The position numbers and the translations under genes are program-made. Under the pieces are notes generated by a model. It had not been told where the DNA came from, searched no databases, and saw only the letters and a list, made by a program, of their open reading frames with translations. From a virus, in the IMG/VR virus record IMGVR_UViG_3300009149_000024, positions 1 to 64,000 of that record: 64,000 nt of DNA. The stretch is one strand, 5' to 3'. Shown piece by piece: positions 8,487-18,909 of the stretch; within the stretch, counting starts at the first letter, position 1; each line of letters starts with the position of its first letter.

Positions 8487-9430
8487 TGGGAGTATCACAT
8501 AAATATAGAACATTCACTCAACTATATGAAGATGTTGCAGTTGACTTTGCATCTTATTCATTGGAAGGAATGATTGAACCACAACAATTAATTAAAGTTG
8601 CTACTAAAATTAATTATGAATTAGGTTTAAAAATACATAGAACTAAAGAAACAATAATTGATGTTGAACACGGTAGAGCTCAATTACCTAGAGATTTTGC
8701 ATATATTAATTATGCATTTCTTTGTGGTGAATATCATATCAATGCAACAATGCCTTCCGGTACACATGTTGAAACATTCAATGATGTACCTTATGTACCA
8801 GCACCTGGAGAAGTTGCTGCATGTAGTACGGGAGAAGGATGTGCTGATGTATGTGTTGTTAAGACATGTGAAGATAAAAATAGTTATCAGTTAGTTCAAA
8901 GAATTTCACCAAATCAATATAGAACTTATAGTACTTGGACAGAATTAAAAATTCAAGACATAAATCAAAAGAGTTGTTTTTGTCCTGACCTTGCTGCACA
9001 AGCACCTGATATTGCGCAAATAGTTGATGGATTTTTAATGACTAACTTTACTAGTGGTAGAGTTTATATAAGTTATCAAGGAGCTATGGAATCTCCTGAT
9101 GGAGACTTATTAGTTCTTGATCAACCTCTTTGTAATGAATATTATGAGTATGCCTTAAAACAAAGAATACTTGAAAATATGATATGGCAAGGAGAACAGG
9201 TTGCACCTCAATTACAATTAATTGAGACACGTTTAAGACCAGCAAGAAATAATGCATTATCATTTGTAAATACACCTGATTTTGCTGAGATGCAAAAAGT
9301 TTTTGTAATGAACAGAAGAGCTCAATATCATAATTATTATAATATGTTTAAAAGCTATGCTCCTTATAATCCAAGACTTCATACAGGAATCAATACATCA
9401 AGTAGTATAAATAATCCTACTTACCAATAA
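8486..9430 (+). CDS. Putative connector ring / tail tubular protein
   Basis: 314 residues. The helical N-terminus (RTFTQLYEDVAVDFASYSLEG...QQLIKVATKINYELGLKI) is followed by a beta-rich middle with several Cys and a helical C-terminal third (EYYEYALKQRILENMIWQGEQ). It overlaps the preceding gene by one base and precedes the muzzle gene by 14 bases. In crAss-like phages the gene before the P22 gp10-like protein encodes a tail-tube or ring protein comparable to P22 gp4. The assignment rests on order and fold impression, not a motif. Confidence 0.6.
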   Translation: MGVSHKYRTFTQLYEDVAVDFASYSLEGMIEPQQLIKVATKINYELGLKIHRTKETIIDVEHGRAQLPRDFAYINYAFLCGEYHINATMPSGTHVETFNDVPYVPAPGEVAACSTGEGCADVCVVKTCEDKNSYQLVQRISPNQYRTYSTWTELKIQDINQKSCFCPDLAAQAPDIAQIVDGFLMTNFTSGRVYISYQGAMESPDGDLLVLDQPLCNEYYEYALKQRILENMIWQGEQVAPQLQLIETRLRPARNNALSFVNTPDFAEMQKVFVMNRRAQYHNYYNMFKSYAPYNPRLHTGINTSSSINNPTYQ

Positions 9431-9444
9431 AGAATTAAATTACT

Positions 9445-12400
9445 ATGGCACAAGAGAATCAAAATCCTGGAACATCTTCTGTAAACACTAATTCATTTTT
9501 AAAAGGAATGAATAAGGATGTTACACAAGCTATGGAACCAAAAGAAAGTTGGTGGCATGCACGTAATGCTGCAAACAATTCTACTGATGGTGATCTAGGG
9601 GTAATTGGTAATGAACCATCAAATTTACAATGTGGTGTAATACCGTACACAATTATTGGTGCCATACATAGATATGGAGATCAATGGGTTGTGTTTTCTA
9701 CAGATAATGTAAATTCTGAAATTGGTAGGTTTGATGATAGTTTATGTAAGTATGAAGTTATTGTTAATGATCCTTGTTTAAACTTTAATACAAAACATTT
9801 AATAACTGGTGCAGCAAAAGAAAATTTTGATTGTACTTGGCAAGTATATTGGGATGATGGTAATAACCCATCACGTACATTAAATATTGATAATGTACCC
9901 TGGATTCAGACAATATCATCTGCACCTGGAGATCCTTGTATTACTTATACAGATGAAGCAAATTTAAATTGTGAAAAGATTAGACTTGCTCCTTTATTAG
10001 ATACACCTTGTGTTAGTTTAACTAAATCAATAGATGGTGGTATGTTGCAAAATGGAGCATATCAAGCATTTGTTGCTTATACAGAAAATGAACAAAGAGT
10101 AACTGATTATATTGGTGTTTCTAATATTCAAACATTATGGTCACATTCTGGTACAGGAGGTTCATTAAATCTTAAATTAAGCAATTTAGATGAAGATTAT
10201 GATTACTATGAATTAGTATTACTTATAAGAAATCAAGGTCAAATATATGCTAAAAGGATAGGTCTTTATAGTACACAACAAAAAGATATTAATATTGATT
10301 ACGTAGATGATACTTTACTAGCTATAGATTTAAAAATAATTCCTCAAAGAAGTCCTGCTTATGAAAAATCAAATGCAATGTATGTTGTAAATGATTGGCT
10401 TATAAGACAAGGACCAGTAACTCAATTTGATTTTAATTATCAACCAATAGCAAATCAAATTAAAGTTAATTGGGTAGCAAATGAAATAGATGCTAGTTAT
10501 TATCATTTAGGTGGTAATAAAATGGGGTTCTTAAGAGATGAGCAATATGCTTTCTTTATTAGATGGATTTATAATACAGGAGAAAGATCTTCTTCTTATC
10601 ATATTCCGGGTAGAGCTTCTGAACCATTTACAACTCCTAGTGGAACATATATGGAGGATGAAATTATATATGGTGATAATGTTTTAGATCTTGCAGGTGA
10701 TCCTTTATTTAAAGTTTATAATACAGGAAGTATTACAGCACAAAACTTAACAGAAGTTCAAGCTGATGGTTCATTGGTTATTGCTAGAGGTAAAATGGGT
10801 TATTGGGAATCTACAGAAAGATATCCGGCCAATAGACCAGACATATGGGGTGATCTTTGTGGTAAACCAATTAGACACCATAAGTTTCCTACTGAAGAAT
10901 TAGGAGGTGCAAACTCACCTTTGCATATAAGTACAACAGATGGAGATTTAATTAATTTATTAGGTGTTGAATTTACCAATATAGGCAGACCAAAAAATAA
11001 TGATGGTACTTACATTACTAATGTAGTAGGTTATGAAATACTAAGAGGTTCAAGAGCAGGAGCCAAATCTATTTTAGCAAAAGGTTTATTTAGAAACATG
11101 CGTAAGTATACTATACCTAATGCAGAAAACTTAATAGGTGGTTCTGTTCAGGGATTGTATCCTAATTATCCATATAATGATTTAAGACCTGATGTTTATT
11201 TTCATGATGGAAATGCCAACTCTATTCATAGAACAGAAGGATGTGATAATTATTCAGGATCAATTAGCAGCTTTAGACCTCTAGGTTCAGCACCAGCTAC
11301 AGCTGGAGATCCTTCTGGATATTCTAAAAAAGTATTTACATTTTCATCACCTGATCTAATGTTTACCAAACCTTTTCTTAATGCATATGAAACTAGATTA
11401 TATGGATATGTAAGCGGTAATTCAAGTGGTTATTTTAAAGCTTCTGAGGATCATCCACAATTTAAATTACTAAGGAATGGTGCTGCAATCATTGCTGCTG
11501 TTATTGGGGTAGGATATGCTATGCATAAAATGCTGGGTACTAGAAGTAAAACTGTTGAAGGTGCTAAAGGTAGTTATCAAGCAAATGATTTTTATTTAGG
11601 TTTTGGTACTGGTGGTACAACAGGTGGTGGTGCAAATCTTGTAGTAAATGCTGCTGGAGCTGGTATAGCTTCTGGAGCTTCAACACTTGGTCAAATAGCT
11701 TTAAATGCATTACTCAATGATGTAATAGGTTTAGCAGATCTTTATGCTGGTGGTATAGCTACATATGCATTAGATATGGTTAATGCGGGAATTGTTACTC
11801 TTGCTGGTGCATCACCTGGTACAATTGGTGGTTCATTAAATAATACACAAATAAATGATTCATCTGAATCTTCATTACCATATATTGTAAGATTCTTTGT
11901 AGCTCAAGCTATGTCTAGAACTAATATAGCCATTGGTGGGAATGAAATATTAGAATTAATTTATAACTTAATTAACAAGTCTGATTTTGCATTTAAATAT
12001 AATTCTTATGGATTTTTTAATTCATTTACTAAGATTAATACAGGATTATTTAGAATTAAAAATACAGATTCAAATTATTTAGGTCAATCATTTCAATCAT
12101 TTGATAATGGTAATTATAAAATTAATAATTTATTTAGACCTTCTACTGTAGCTGTTTCATTAAGTAATCCTGTAACGGAACCAAGTGTAATTGATAAATC
12201 AAGATTTACAATTGGAGGTTCCGTTAGTACTACAGGTAGTGTTAATGTTACAGATGGTAATATAACTAATCCATCAACTAAACATAAAACACCTATATCA
12301 GCTTATTATGGTGCTCTTAAATTTAATTTTGATAATCAGTATGGTCAACTAGATGGTATTAAGCAAGTTCAAATGAGAGGTTGTGTAGAATATTTAGATC

Positions 12401-14886
12401 CTACTAAACCTGATGCTTTTAAATATTCTAGTTCAGCTATATTTGGTGGTGATACATTTATTACTAGATATACTGAAAAAGTTATTATGCCAATATTTGC
12501 ACAATATTTATTAGGGCAACCAGATGAATTTACATATGATTATTCTCAACATGTTAATATACCTTATCCAAGATTTTGGTTAAATTCTCAAAAATTTGAT
12601 ATGAGTGTTTTGGCTGGTGAGATTGCTTCTTTAGGTCTTATAAGTTCTAGTAATTTAGATGCTATTTTTCCTAGTGATTTATTTTATTTAGACAGAGGAT
12701 CAAATAGTTGTGCTAGTGGTTTGACCGCAATCTTTGGTAATAGTAGTGATCCTAATCCTAAGTTTGCTATGAGATATGCATATATGTATACTCACGTCAA
12801 TGGTATATTGGATTTCTTTGTGGAGTCTGAAGTTAACTTAGCTAATAGAGATTGGGAAGATAGAGCTGATGCAAGAATATATGATGTATATGGTTATAAT
12901 GATGTAGATGAATTGTTTCATGCTCAGATTGAAAAGAAAGACAACTTTTATAAGTATGATGAATCATTAAGTCCATCTAAATTTGTAACACAGTTAAGTA
13001 GTTTTGGAGAAATTCAACCAAGATATTATGATCCTTATGTTGCTGCTAATTGTTATGTTAGTTATCCAAAAAGATTAATCTATTCTTTACAAGCACAACT
13101 GGAATCTAAAAAAGATTTTTGGAGAGTATTCTTACCTTTTAACTATAAAGATTTTAAAGATAAAGTAAGTGTAATAAAACCAATTAATAAAAGTGGGGCT
13201 ATTATTTTCTTTCCTTTTTTATCTCCACAAATGTTTCAAGGTTTAGATACTTTAAAAACTCAGTTAGATACTAAACTTACAATTGGTGATGGAGGGTTGT
13301 TTAGTCAACCATTTCAAAATGTAGTTAATTCAGATTTATCAAATGAATATGGTTCATGTGAAAGTTTAAGAAGTGTAATGAATACACCTGTAGGTTTGTT
13401 TTTTATATCTCAAGCTCAAGGAAAAATATTTCATTTTACAGGTCAAACATTGGATCCAATTTCTAATCAAGGAATGAAATGGTGGTTTAATAAATACCTA
13501 CCATCTCAACTTGTTAAACAATTTCCTCAATTAGAAGCTTCACCATTATCAGATAATCCTGTAGTTGGTGTAGGTTGTCAAACAATCTATGACCCTAATG
13601 ATGATGTAGTTTACTTTATGAAAAAAGATTATAGAGTTAAAGCTTCATATATTGCAAATGTTTCATATGCTGAGAGTAGAGGTTTTACATTAAATAATGG
13701 TTCAAGTAGAAATCCTATTACATTGGGTGATCCAATATTCTTTGATGATTGTTCTTGGACTGTAAGTTATGATCCTAAAGCCAAAGCTTGGATATCATTT
13801 CATGATTGGCATCCAGAATTTGCATTACCTAGTATCAACCATTTCTTTACTACTAAGACTATGGCTACTACTATACCACAATGTCCTCCAGGGTATAATT
13901 TTAATTCTACTAATGGATTATGTGAAAGATCAATTAATATTAATGAGCCGGCTATTGTTACAGTAGATCAAATTAACTCTGTTGTTAATGGTGGGCCAGT
14001 TAATTGTTTATGCGCACCTGGTTATACAAAAGTATTTTTTAATACAGCAACAAGTCTTTATACTTCACCAACAGGTGTGTGTGATGACATTACACCACCG
14101 GTATGTAGAAAAGTAAGTTGTGAATGTCCAGAATCTCCTGCAGGTAGTGTTACTACAACAACAGGAAACTGTGATGATGTATACTTACTTGGTGATCCAA
14201 CATATGTGAATCCAAATCCACAGATCTGTAATTTTTATAAATATGAATCTACACCTGCTAACTATAAAGTTGGTTCATTCTGGAGACATAATGTAAGATG
14301 TGATAGCTTTGCTAATTTTTATGGTACTGATTATCCATGGGAAGTAGAATTAGTTTCTAATACGGGACAAATGGTTAACACTGTTAGAAGTATGGAATAC
14401 CAATTAGAATCTTATGTATACAAAGGGGATATGGGACATGCTTGTAATGATGACAGATGGGAAGATTTAAATTTTAATTTTGATCAATCTGTTATTTATA
14501 ATAATGAACAAGTGTCTGGGTTCTTACAATTAACTCCAACACCATATAATGATCCTGTATTAGAATTGAGTTATCCTATAATCAACTGGAACAGTATTAA
14601 TATACTATGTTCTAAGGTTGAGCAAAAATATAGATTCAATCAGTTCTATGATATTACTAATGATAGAGGTGAGTTTACAAATGCTGAACAAGCTATATGG
14701 AATACACAACCTAATGGATATATAAAACTTTTAAATACTACAAATTTAAATTATAATAAGGCTCCATTACAACATAAGAAGTTTAGACATTATTATAACA
14801 ATGTTATTTTAAGAAGAGTTAATTCAGGAAATAGAAAGATGTTATTAAGATTGAATAACACTAAATTACTTTTATCAATGAGATAA
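9445..14886 (+). CDS. Muzzle / tail stabilization protein (P22 gp10-like)
   Basis: 1813 residues. It opens with NTNSFLKGMNKDVTQAMEPKESWWHARN and a run of beta-propeller-like blades (GDLGVIGNEPSN, IIGAIHRYGDQWVVFSTDN), the usual start of P22 gp10-type stabilization proteins, called the muzzle in crAss-like virions. Residues about 685-810 are Gly/Ala-rich and hydrophobic and may be flexible. The part near residues 1470-1600 is Cys-rich with repeated APGYTKV / CECPESPAG-type segments. The protein forms the end of the short tail, holding packaged DNA in place and guiding ejection. The stop overlaps the next start (TAATGG). It is long for a gp10 relative, as usual in this phage group. Confidence 0.8.
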   Translation: MAQENQNPGTSSVNTNSFLKGMNKDVTQAMEPKESWWHARNAANNSTDGDLGVIGNEPSNLQCGVIPYTIIGAIHRYGDQWVVFSTDNVNSEIGRFDDSLCKYEVIVNDPCLNFNTKHLITGAAKENFDCTWQVYWDDGNNPSRTLNIDNVPWIQTISSAPGDPCITYTDEANLNCEKIRLAPLLDTPCVSLTKSIDGGMLQNGAYQAFVAYTENEQRVTDYIGVSNIQTLWSHSGTGGSLNLKLSNLDEDYDYYELVLLIRNQGQIYAKRIGLYSTQQKDINIDYVDDTLLAIDLKIIPQRSPAYEKSNAMYVVNDWLIRQGPVTQFDFNYQPIANQIKVNWVANEIDASYYHLGGNKMGFLRDEQYAFFIRWIYNTGERSSSYHIPGRASEPFTTPSGTYMEDEIIYGDNVLDLAGDPLFKVYNTGSITAQNLTEVQADGSLVIARGKMGYWESTERYPANRPDIWGDLCGKPIRHHKFPTEELGGANSPLHISTTDGDLINLLGVEFTNIGRPKNNDGTYITNVVGYEILRGSRAGAKSILAKGLFRNMRKYTIPNAENLIGGSVQGLYPNYPYNDLRPDVYFHDGNANSIHRTEGCDNYSGSISSFRPLGSAPATAGDPSGYSKKVFTFSSPDLMFTKPFLNAYETRLYGYVSGNSSGYFKASEDHPQFKLLRNGAAIIAAVIGVGYAMHKMLGTRSKTVEGAKGSYQANDFYLGFGTGGTTGGGANLVVNAAGAGIASGASTLGQIALNALLNDVIGLADLYAGGIATYALDMVNAGIVTLAGASPGTIGGSLNNTQINDSSESSLPYIVRFFVAQAMSRTNIAIGGNEILELIYNLINKSDFAFKYNSYGFFNSFTKINTGLFRIKNTDSNYLGQSFQSFDNGNYKINNLFRPSTVAVSLSNPVTEPSVIDKSRFTIGGSVSTTGSVNVTDGNITNPSTKHKTPISAYYGALKFNFDNQYGQLDGIKQVQMRGCVEYLDPTKPDAFKYSSSAIFGGDTFITRYTEKVIMPIFAQYLLGQPDEFTYDYSQHVNIPYPRFWLNSQKFDMSVLAGEIASLGLISSSNLDAIFPSDLFYLDRGSNSCASGLTAIFGNSSDPNPKFAMRYAYMYTHVNGILDFFVESEVNLANRDWEDRADARIYDVYGYNDVDELFHAQIEKKDNFYKYDESLSPSKFVTQLSSFGEIQPRYYDPYVAANCYVSYPKRLIYSLQAQLESKKDFWRVFLPFNYKDFKDKVSVIKPINKSGAIIFFPFLSPQMFQGLDTLKTQLDTKLTIGDGGLFSQPFQNVVNSDLSNEYGSCESLRSVMNTPVGLFFISQAQGKIFHFTGQTLDPISNQGMKWWFNKYLPSQLVKQFPQLEASPLSDNPVVGVGCQTIYDPNDDVVYFMKKDYRVKASYIANVSYAESRGFTLNNGSSRNPITLGDPIFFDDCSWTVSYDPKAKAWISFHDWHPEFALPSINHFFTTKTMATTIPQCPPGYNFNSTNGLCERSININEPAIVTVDQINSVVNGGPVNCLCAPGYTKVFFNTATSLYTSPTGVCDDITPPVCRKVSCECPESPAGSVTTTTGNCDDVYLLGDPTYVNPNPQICNFYKYESTPANYKVGSFWRHNVRCDSFANFYGTDYPWEVELVSNTGQMVNTVRSMEYQLESYVYKGDMGHACNDDRWEDLNFNFDQSVIYNNEQVSGFLQLTPTPYNDPVLELSYPIINWNSINILCSKVEQKYRFNQFYDITNDRGEFTNAEQAIWNTQPNGYIKLLNTTNLNYNKAPLQHKKFRHYYNNVILRRVNSGNRKMLLRLNNTKLLLSMR

Positions 14887-16613
14887 TGGAAAAGAATATG
14901 CAAAATAAAGAACTTAGGGGGTTACCTGGTGGGCCAAATGAAATACCTGTCTATACTACAGGAGTGTTCTCTACAGAAGGATTTAGAATGGATAGTCCAG
15001 ATGTGAATAATGAAGTAAACATTATTCCATCTGGTTCTATAACCATGAAAGAAAAAGATGGAAGTCCTCTAAGAAAAGGACCAATTCATGGTGTAGATAA
15101 TCTAGGTAATGAACAAGTTATGTATCCTGGATTTGACTATCAGTTTCCTGGTACAGAAGTAACAGAAACATTGCTAGCACAAACAGGTTATGAAGTTCCT
15201 AAAAGACGTGGTGTTAGATTAAACTATGATGACAAAGGTAATGTTGTTAGTGAGTCAACACATATAATGGCAACAGAAACTGATGGTAAAGGTAATTGGT
15301 TTTCATTTCCAACTTTATTTCAAAACTCTATTCCTTATGCTGATGATTCTAAAAATTGGGTAGACATGTCAGATAGACCATGGAAGGAAGCATATGAAGA
15401 AGCTAAAAAAAGAAATGAAGTTATAGAATTTGGTAAAGATAAAGAAGCTGCTATTAAATTTGGTGAAGGATCTTGGAAACCTAAAATGAAACTTGGTGGT
15501 GGTCTATTAGATAAAACTGTTAAATGTGGTAACTGTGGATGGGAATGGAAAGCTGCTGATGGTGGATCTGATGTTATGGATTGTCACAAGTGTGGTGGCA
15601 AAGGTTTGGTAAAAGCTCAGAAAGGAAAAGAAACTGAAGACACTTCATGGACAGCATACTTAAATCCAGCAAACTGGGGTACATCTAGATATGATGATTC
15701 AGGTACATTTAAAGAAGCTTTTAGAGCAGCACGTAATGAAGGTGATTCTGATTTTTTATGGAAAGGTACCAGATATACAACAGAATTAAAAGATGCACCC
15801 ACTACTACTGCTAAACCAAGTGCACCAAAAGGTATAACTCCAGAGCTTTTGGTAAGACAAGCATATAGAGAATCTACATTTAATCCTAAAGCAGTATCAC
15901 CTGCCGGTTATAAAGGATTAGGTCAAATAGGTGATCAGGTAATTAAGGATTATAAAAAAGCAAATAATATTACAGGAACAATAGATCCTTTTAATATGAA
16001 ACAAAATTCTGATGTACATAAGTATTCAATGAATGAGTTATATAATTCAAGTTTTATCAATAAACCAGGGCAGTCTGAACAAGTAAGGTTAGCTAAAACT
16101 TTAGCTGCATATAACTGGGGAAGAGGTAATGTTGCAGGTTTATTAAATGATTTAAAGGAAGATGGTGTTGATATATATAATAGTTTAGACTGGGTTAATA
16201 AATTACCTAAAGAATCAAGAAATTATATTAATGATATACTATTACAAAAAAACACTACCTTTAACACTGATTTTTCTAAAGCATTAAGTAATCAAAAAAA
16301 CAAACCAATTACAAAATTGTATGGTTTTAGAAATGGTGGTGAATCAAAACTAGGACCTTTGATGCAAGCATATACTAGATTGACAATAGAAAAGAAAATG
16401 GGAGGTGCTATTGCTAATAAAAAAGAACTTGGTGGACAATTAAACTCTGGTAATATCACCATGTATAAAGACTATGTGAAAGGTAATATTGGTAATGAAG
16501 AACAAGCAATAAAAAACTATGATAAATTAAATAGGATTTACTATACTAAAGCAAAAGAGTTAGGAATGTCTGCATCCAATTACATAATGACGTATATTGT
16601 AGGTAATTCTTAA
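14886..16613 (+). CDS. Virion lytic transglycosylase (SLT domain) with a zinc ribbon
   Basis: 575 residues. The SLT lysozyme-like domain is at about 310-450: AYRE329STFNPKAVSPAGYKGLGQIG gives the catalytic Glu and the GLGQ motif, and AAYNWGRGNV is the typical third motif. Before it lies a four-Cys zinc ribbon, C214-x2-C217-x15-C233-x2-C236, preceded by MKLGGGLLDKTV. Encoded between the muzzle and the cargo-type genes, it is most likely carried in the particle and opens peptidoglycan during DNA entry; a role in lysis is also possible since no other endolysin is seen in the window. The C-terminal 110 residues contain three Gly-Gly motifs shared with neighbours. Confidence 0.8.
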   Translation: MEKNMQNKELRGLPGGPNEIPVYTTGVFSTEGFRMDSPDVNNEVNIIPSGSITMKEKDGSPLRKGPIHGVDNLGNEQVMYPGFDYQFPGTEVTETLLAQTGYEVPKRRGVRLNYDDKGNVVSESTHIMATETDGKGNWFSFPTLFQNSIPYADDSKNWVDMSDRPWKEAYEEAKKRNEVIEFGKDKEAAIKFGEGSWKPKMKLGGGLLDKTVKCGNCGWEWKAADGGSDVMDCHKCGGKGLVKAQKGKETEDTSWTAYLNPANWGTSRYDDSGTFKEAFRAARNEGDSDFLWKGTRYTTELKDAPTTTAKPSAPKGITPELLVRQAYRESTFNPKAVSPAGYKGLGQIGDQVIKDYKKANNITGTIDPFNMKQNSDVHKYSMNELYNSSFINKPGQSEQVRLAKTLAAYNWGRGNVAGLLNDLKEDGVDIYNSLDWVNKLPKESRNYINDILLQKNTTFNTDFSKALSNQKNKPITKLYGFRNGGESKLGPLMQAYTRLTIEKKMGGAIANKKELGGQLNSGNITMYKDYVKGNIGNEEQAIKNYDKLNRIYYTKAKELGMSASNYIMTYIVGNS

Positions 16614-16643
16614 ACCTTAAAAATTAGTAAATCTGTTGATTTA

Positions 16644-16654
16644 TTTGTATATTA
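16644..16654 (+). promoter_or_regulatory. Partial copy of the candidate phage promoter motif
   Basis: TTTGTATATTA in the 62-base gap before the gene at 16676. It equals the left part of the motifs at 2919 and 47288, but the right part diverges (ATAATATATAATC). It could provide extra transcription for the cargo-protein genes. Confidence 0.25.
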
Positions 16655-16675
16655 ATAATATATAATCTAGATAAC

Positions 16676-18907
16676 GTGAAAGTAAACAATATAAGTTTAA
16701 AGCAAGAAGGAGGACAGATGACTGAACAAGTTGAGGCACAACAGCAACAACAATCAGTAGATCCTGCTATACAACAAATTTCAGATTTTATTTCTCAAGC
16801 AATAGGACAAGGACAAAATCCTGCTGAAGTTGTTATGGCTTTAGTTGAACAACAAGTTGATCAACAAACCATTGGTCAGGCTTTGATGATGAATGGTTTT
16901 GAAGAAAATGACATTATGTCTTTGTTTGAACAAATGAGTCAAGGTCAACAACCAGAAGAACAAGTTGGTGGTGAATCAATGCCTGTTGATAATTTAAATC
17001 AAAGTCCAGAAGAATTAACTGAAGATGAAAGCATGCATTCTGATGATATGTCATTAGAAGAAACTGAAGAAGCTGGAATGTCTATGGGTAAATCTGGAAT
17101 AGAAATTAAACCTGAAAATGAAGGTAAGTTTACTAGATGGGCTGAGGCACGCGGTATGTCTGCACAAGAGGCTGCAAGTAAAGTTATGGCAAATACAAAT
17201 GAGTATCCACCAGCTATAGTTAAAATGGCAAACTTTGCTAAGAATGCTGCTGGTTGGAAAAAAGAAGATGGTGGTGAAAATTATCAAATGGGTGGTGTTC
17301 CTCAAGGTAAAGTAGGAGCAGTTAATAATGTAGCAGTAGGTAATAGAGGTATGAATTGGCAAAAAGCACCTTTATATATTAATCCAATGCAATATGAATA
17401 TACCAATGATAATTTTAGTTTAGGTAAAGCTGCTGCTGTTGCATATGGTGGTTATAAAGAATTTTTAAGTGGTGCTGATGAAAATAAAGATGGTGTAAAA
17501 GATGGATTCTTTAGAGATGGTGATAAAAAATCTGCAATAAGAGATGCAAGTAAAGGTGACTACTATAACTATAAAGTTACTCAAGATGCCAATGATCCAA
17601 ATAAGTACATGGCTGATAATACAGATTTATACAATACTTCAAAAGGTGAAGGTAACTTAAGAACAGTTGATCAATATGGTAAAGATGTAGCAAGTAATTC
17701 TAGATTTAACTATGATACTAAAACTCATGCTTATAATTCTATTACTAGCAGTAGACCTATAGATGAAAGAATTTATAATTCAGCTGCTCAAAAAAATGCA
17801 ATAGCAGGTAAAGATTATAACTACTTAGCTAGCATGGATAAAGATACCAAAGCTATGATTATGAGTGGTAAAGATGATCCTGCTGGAGTTAGAATGGGTA
17901 TTGATGAAAAAGGTAATGGTATGTCATATATGCCCGGTGCAAATAATCCATATGAGTATAATACATATATGGGTATTAATAAAGTTGCTCAAAATTCAAT
18001 GATACCTACTGGAAATACAGGTCAACCTGCTCCAGCAATGGTTAATACACAACCATCAATAATGGCTGCTGCACCTTCTAGTACTCCACCTAATGTACCA
18101 CAAAAATCATTTAAAGATTGGTATTCTACAGGAGATATTATAAGAAATCAAGGTAAAAGTGAAGCACAACTTAAATCTGATTATGAATCTTATCTTATAC
18201 AAGGGTTCAAAGATGGTGGTTCTTTAGATAAAGCTCAGGTTGGTCTTCCAAATTGGTTATCAGGAATGGTTGATCAAAATGCTTTTTATGATCCAACACA
18301 GCAAGAAGACATGTTAAATTACTTTAAGAATATGGGTCAAACTAATTATGCTCAAGATACAAAAGCTGTAGCAGATGCAAAATTACAAAATCAAAATCCA
18401 GGATTAGGATTAACTCCACAACAACAACAAATGCAAAATATGTTTACTCCTCAACAAGGAGTAGCTGCGTCAACATTTCCTTTTGTTGATTCAACAGACA
18501 CAACAAGTCCTACATTTGAATCACCAACAGTAGAAAGAACAAATAAACTTGAAGGTGGCTTTAATAGATTTTTGGATAGTCCTGCTGTACAAGGTTATGG
18601 AAAATTGTCTAACTTTGCAGTTAAAGGTGCTGATGTTATTAATGATTATTTTAGAGATAAAAATGTAAACAAAGCAAGAGAAGATAACTTTAATAAGTTA
18701 GGTGCTGATTATCAATATGCTACTGCAGAAGATCCTTTCAATAAAAGAGGATTATGGGATGTTAATACAGGAACGGCAGGTAGTGAAGGAGATAGAACAA
18801 CCGGTTTATATATGAGCAAGTATGGTGGTGAAAACAGTACTGTAAATGTTGATTCAAATTTATTAGCAAAATTAATTGCAGCGGGAGCTGACATTGAAAT
18901 ATTATAA
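16676..18907 (+). CDS. Putative virion cargo protein, Gln-rich N-terminus
   Basis: 743 residues from GTG 16676. An alternative start is ATG 16718, 14 codons in, which has AGGAGG four bases upstream; this gene set otherwise lacks Shine-Dalgarno sites, and the same bases encode QEGGQ, so the choice is open. Residues about 15-90 are Gln/Glu-rich (QVEAQQQQQSVDPAIQQI). A following helical segment (EIKPENEGKFTRWAEARGMSAQEAASKVM) recurs in phage internal proteins. The rest is low-complexity with Gly-Gly motifs (KKEDGGEN, YQMGGVP, KDGGSLDKAQ, SKYGGEN). By position, between the transglycosylase and the polymerase, it is likely packaged and ejected with DNA. Confidence 0.55.
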   Translation: MKVNNISLKQEGGQMTEQVEAQQQQQSVDPAIQQISDFISQAIGQGQNPAEVVMALVEQQVDQQTIGQALMMNGFEENDIMSLFEQMSQGQQPEEQVGGESMPVDNLNQSPEELTEDESMHSDDMSLEETEEAGMSMGKSGIEIKPENEGKFTRWAEARGMSAQEAASKVMANTNEYPPAIVKMANFAKNAAGWKKEDGGENYQMGGVPQGKVGAVNNVAVGNRGMNWQKAPLYINPMQYEYTNDNFSLGKAAAVAYGGYKEFLSGADENKDGVKDGFFRDGDKKSAIRDASKGDYYNYKVTQDANDPNKYMADNTDLYNTSKGEGNLRTVDQYGKDVASNSRFNYDTKTHAYNSITSSRPIDERIYNSAAQKNAIAGKDYNYLASMDKDTKAMIMSGKDDPAGVRMGIDEKGNGMSYMPGANNPYEYNTYMGINKVAQNSMIPTGNTGQPAPAMVNTQPSIMAAAPSSTPPNVPQKSFKDWYSTGDIIRNQGKSEAQLKSDYESYLIQGFKDGGSLDKAQVGLPNWLSGMVDQNAFYDPTQQEDMLNYFKNMGQTNYAQDTKAVADAKLQNQNPGLGLTPQQQQMQNMFTPQQGVAASTFPFVDSTDTTSPTFESPTVERTNKLEGGFNRFLDSPAVQGYGKLSNFAVKGADVINDYFRDKNVNKAREDNFNKLGADYQYATAEDPFNKRGLWDVNTGTAGSEGDRTTGLYMSKYGGENSTVNVDSNLLAKLIAAGADIEIL

Positions 18908-18909
18908 CT

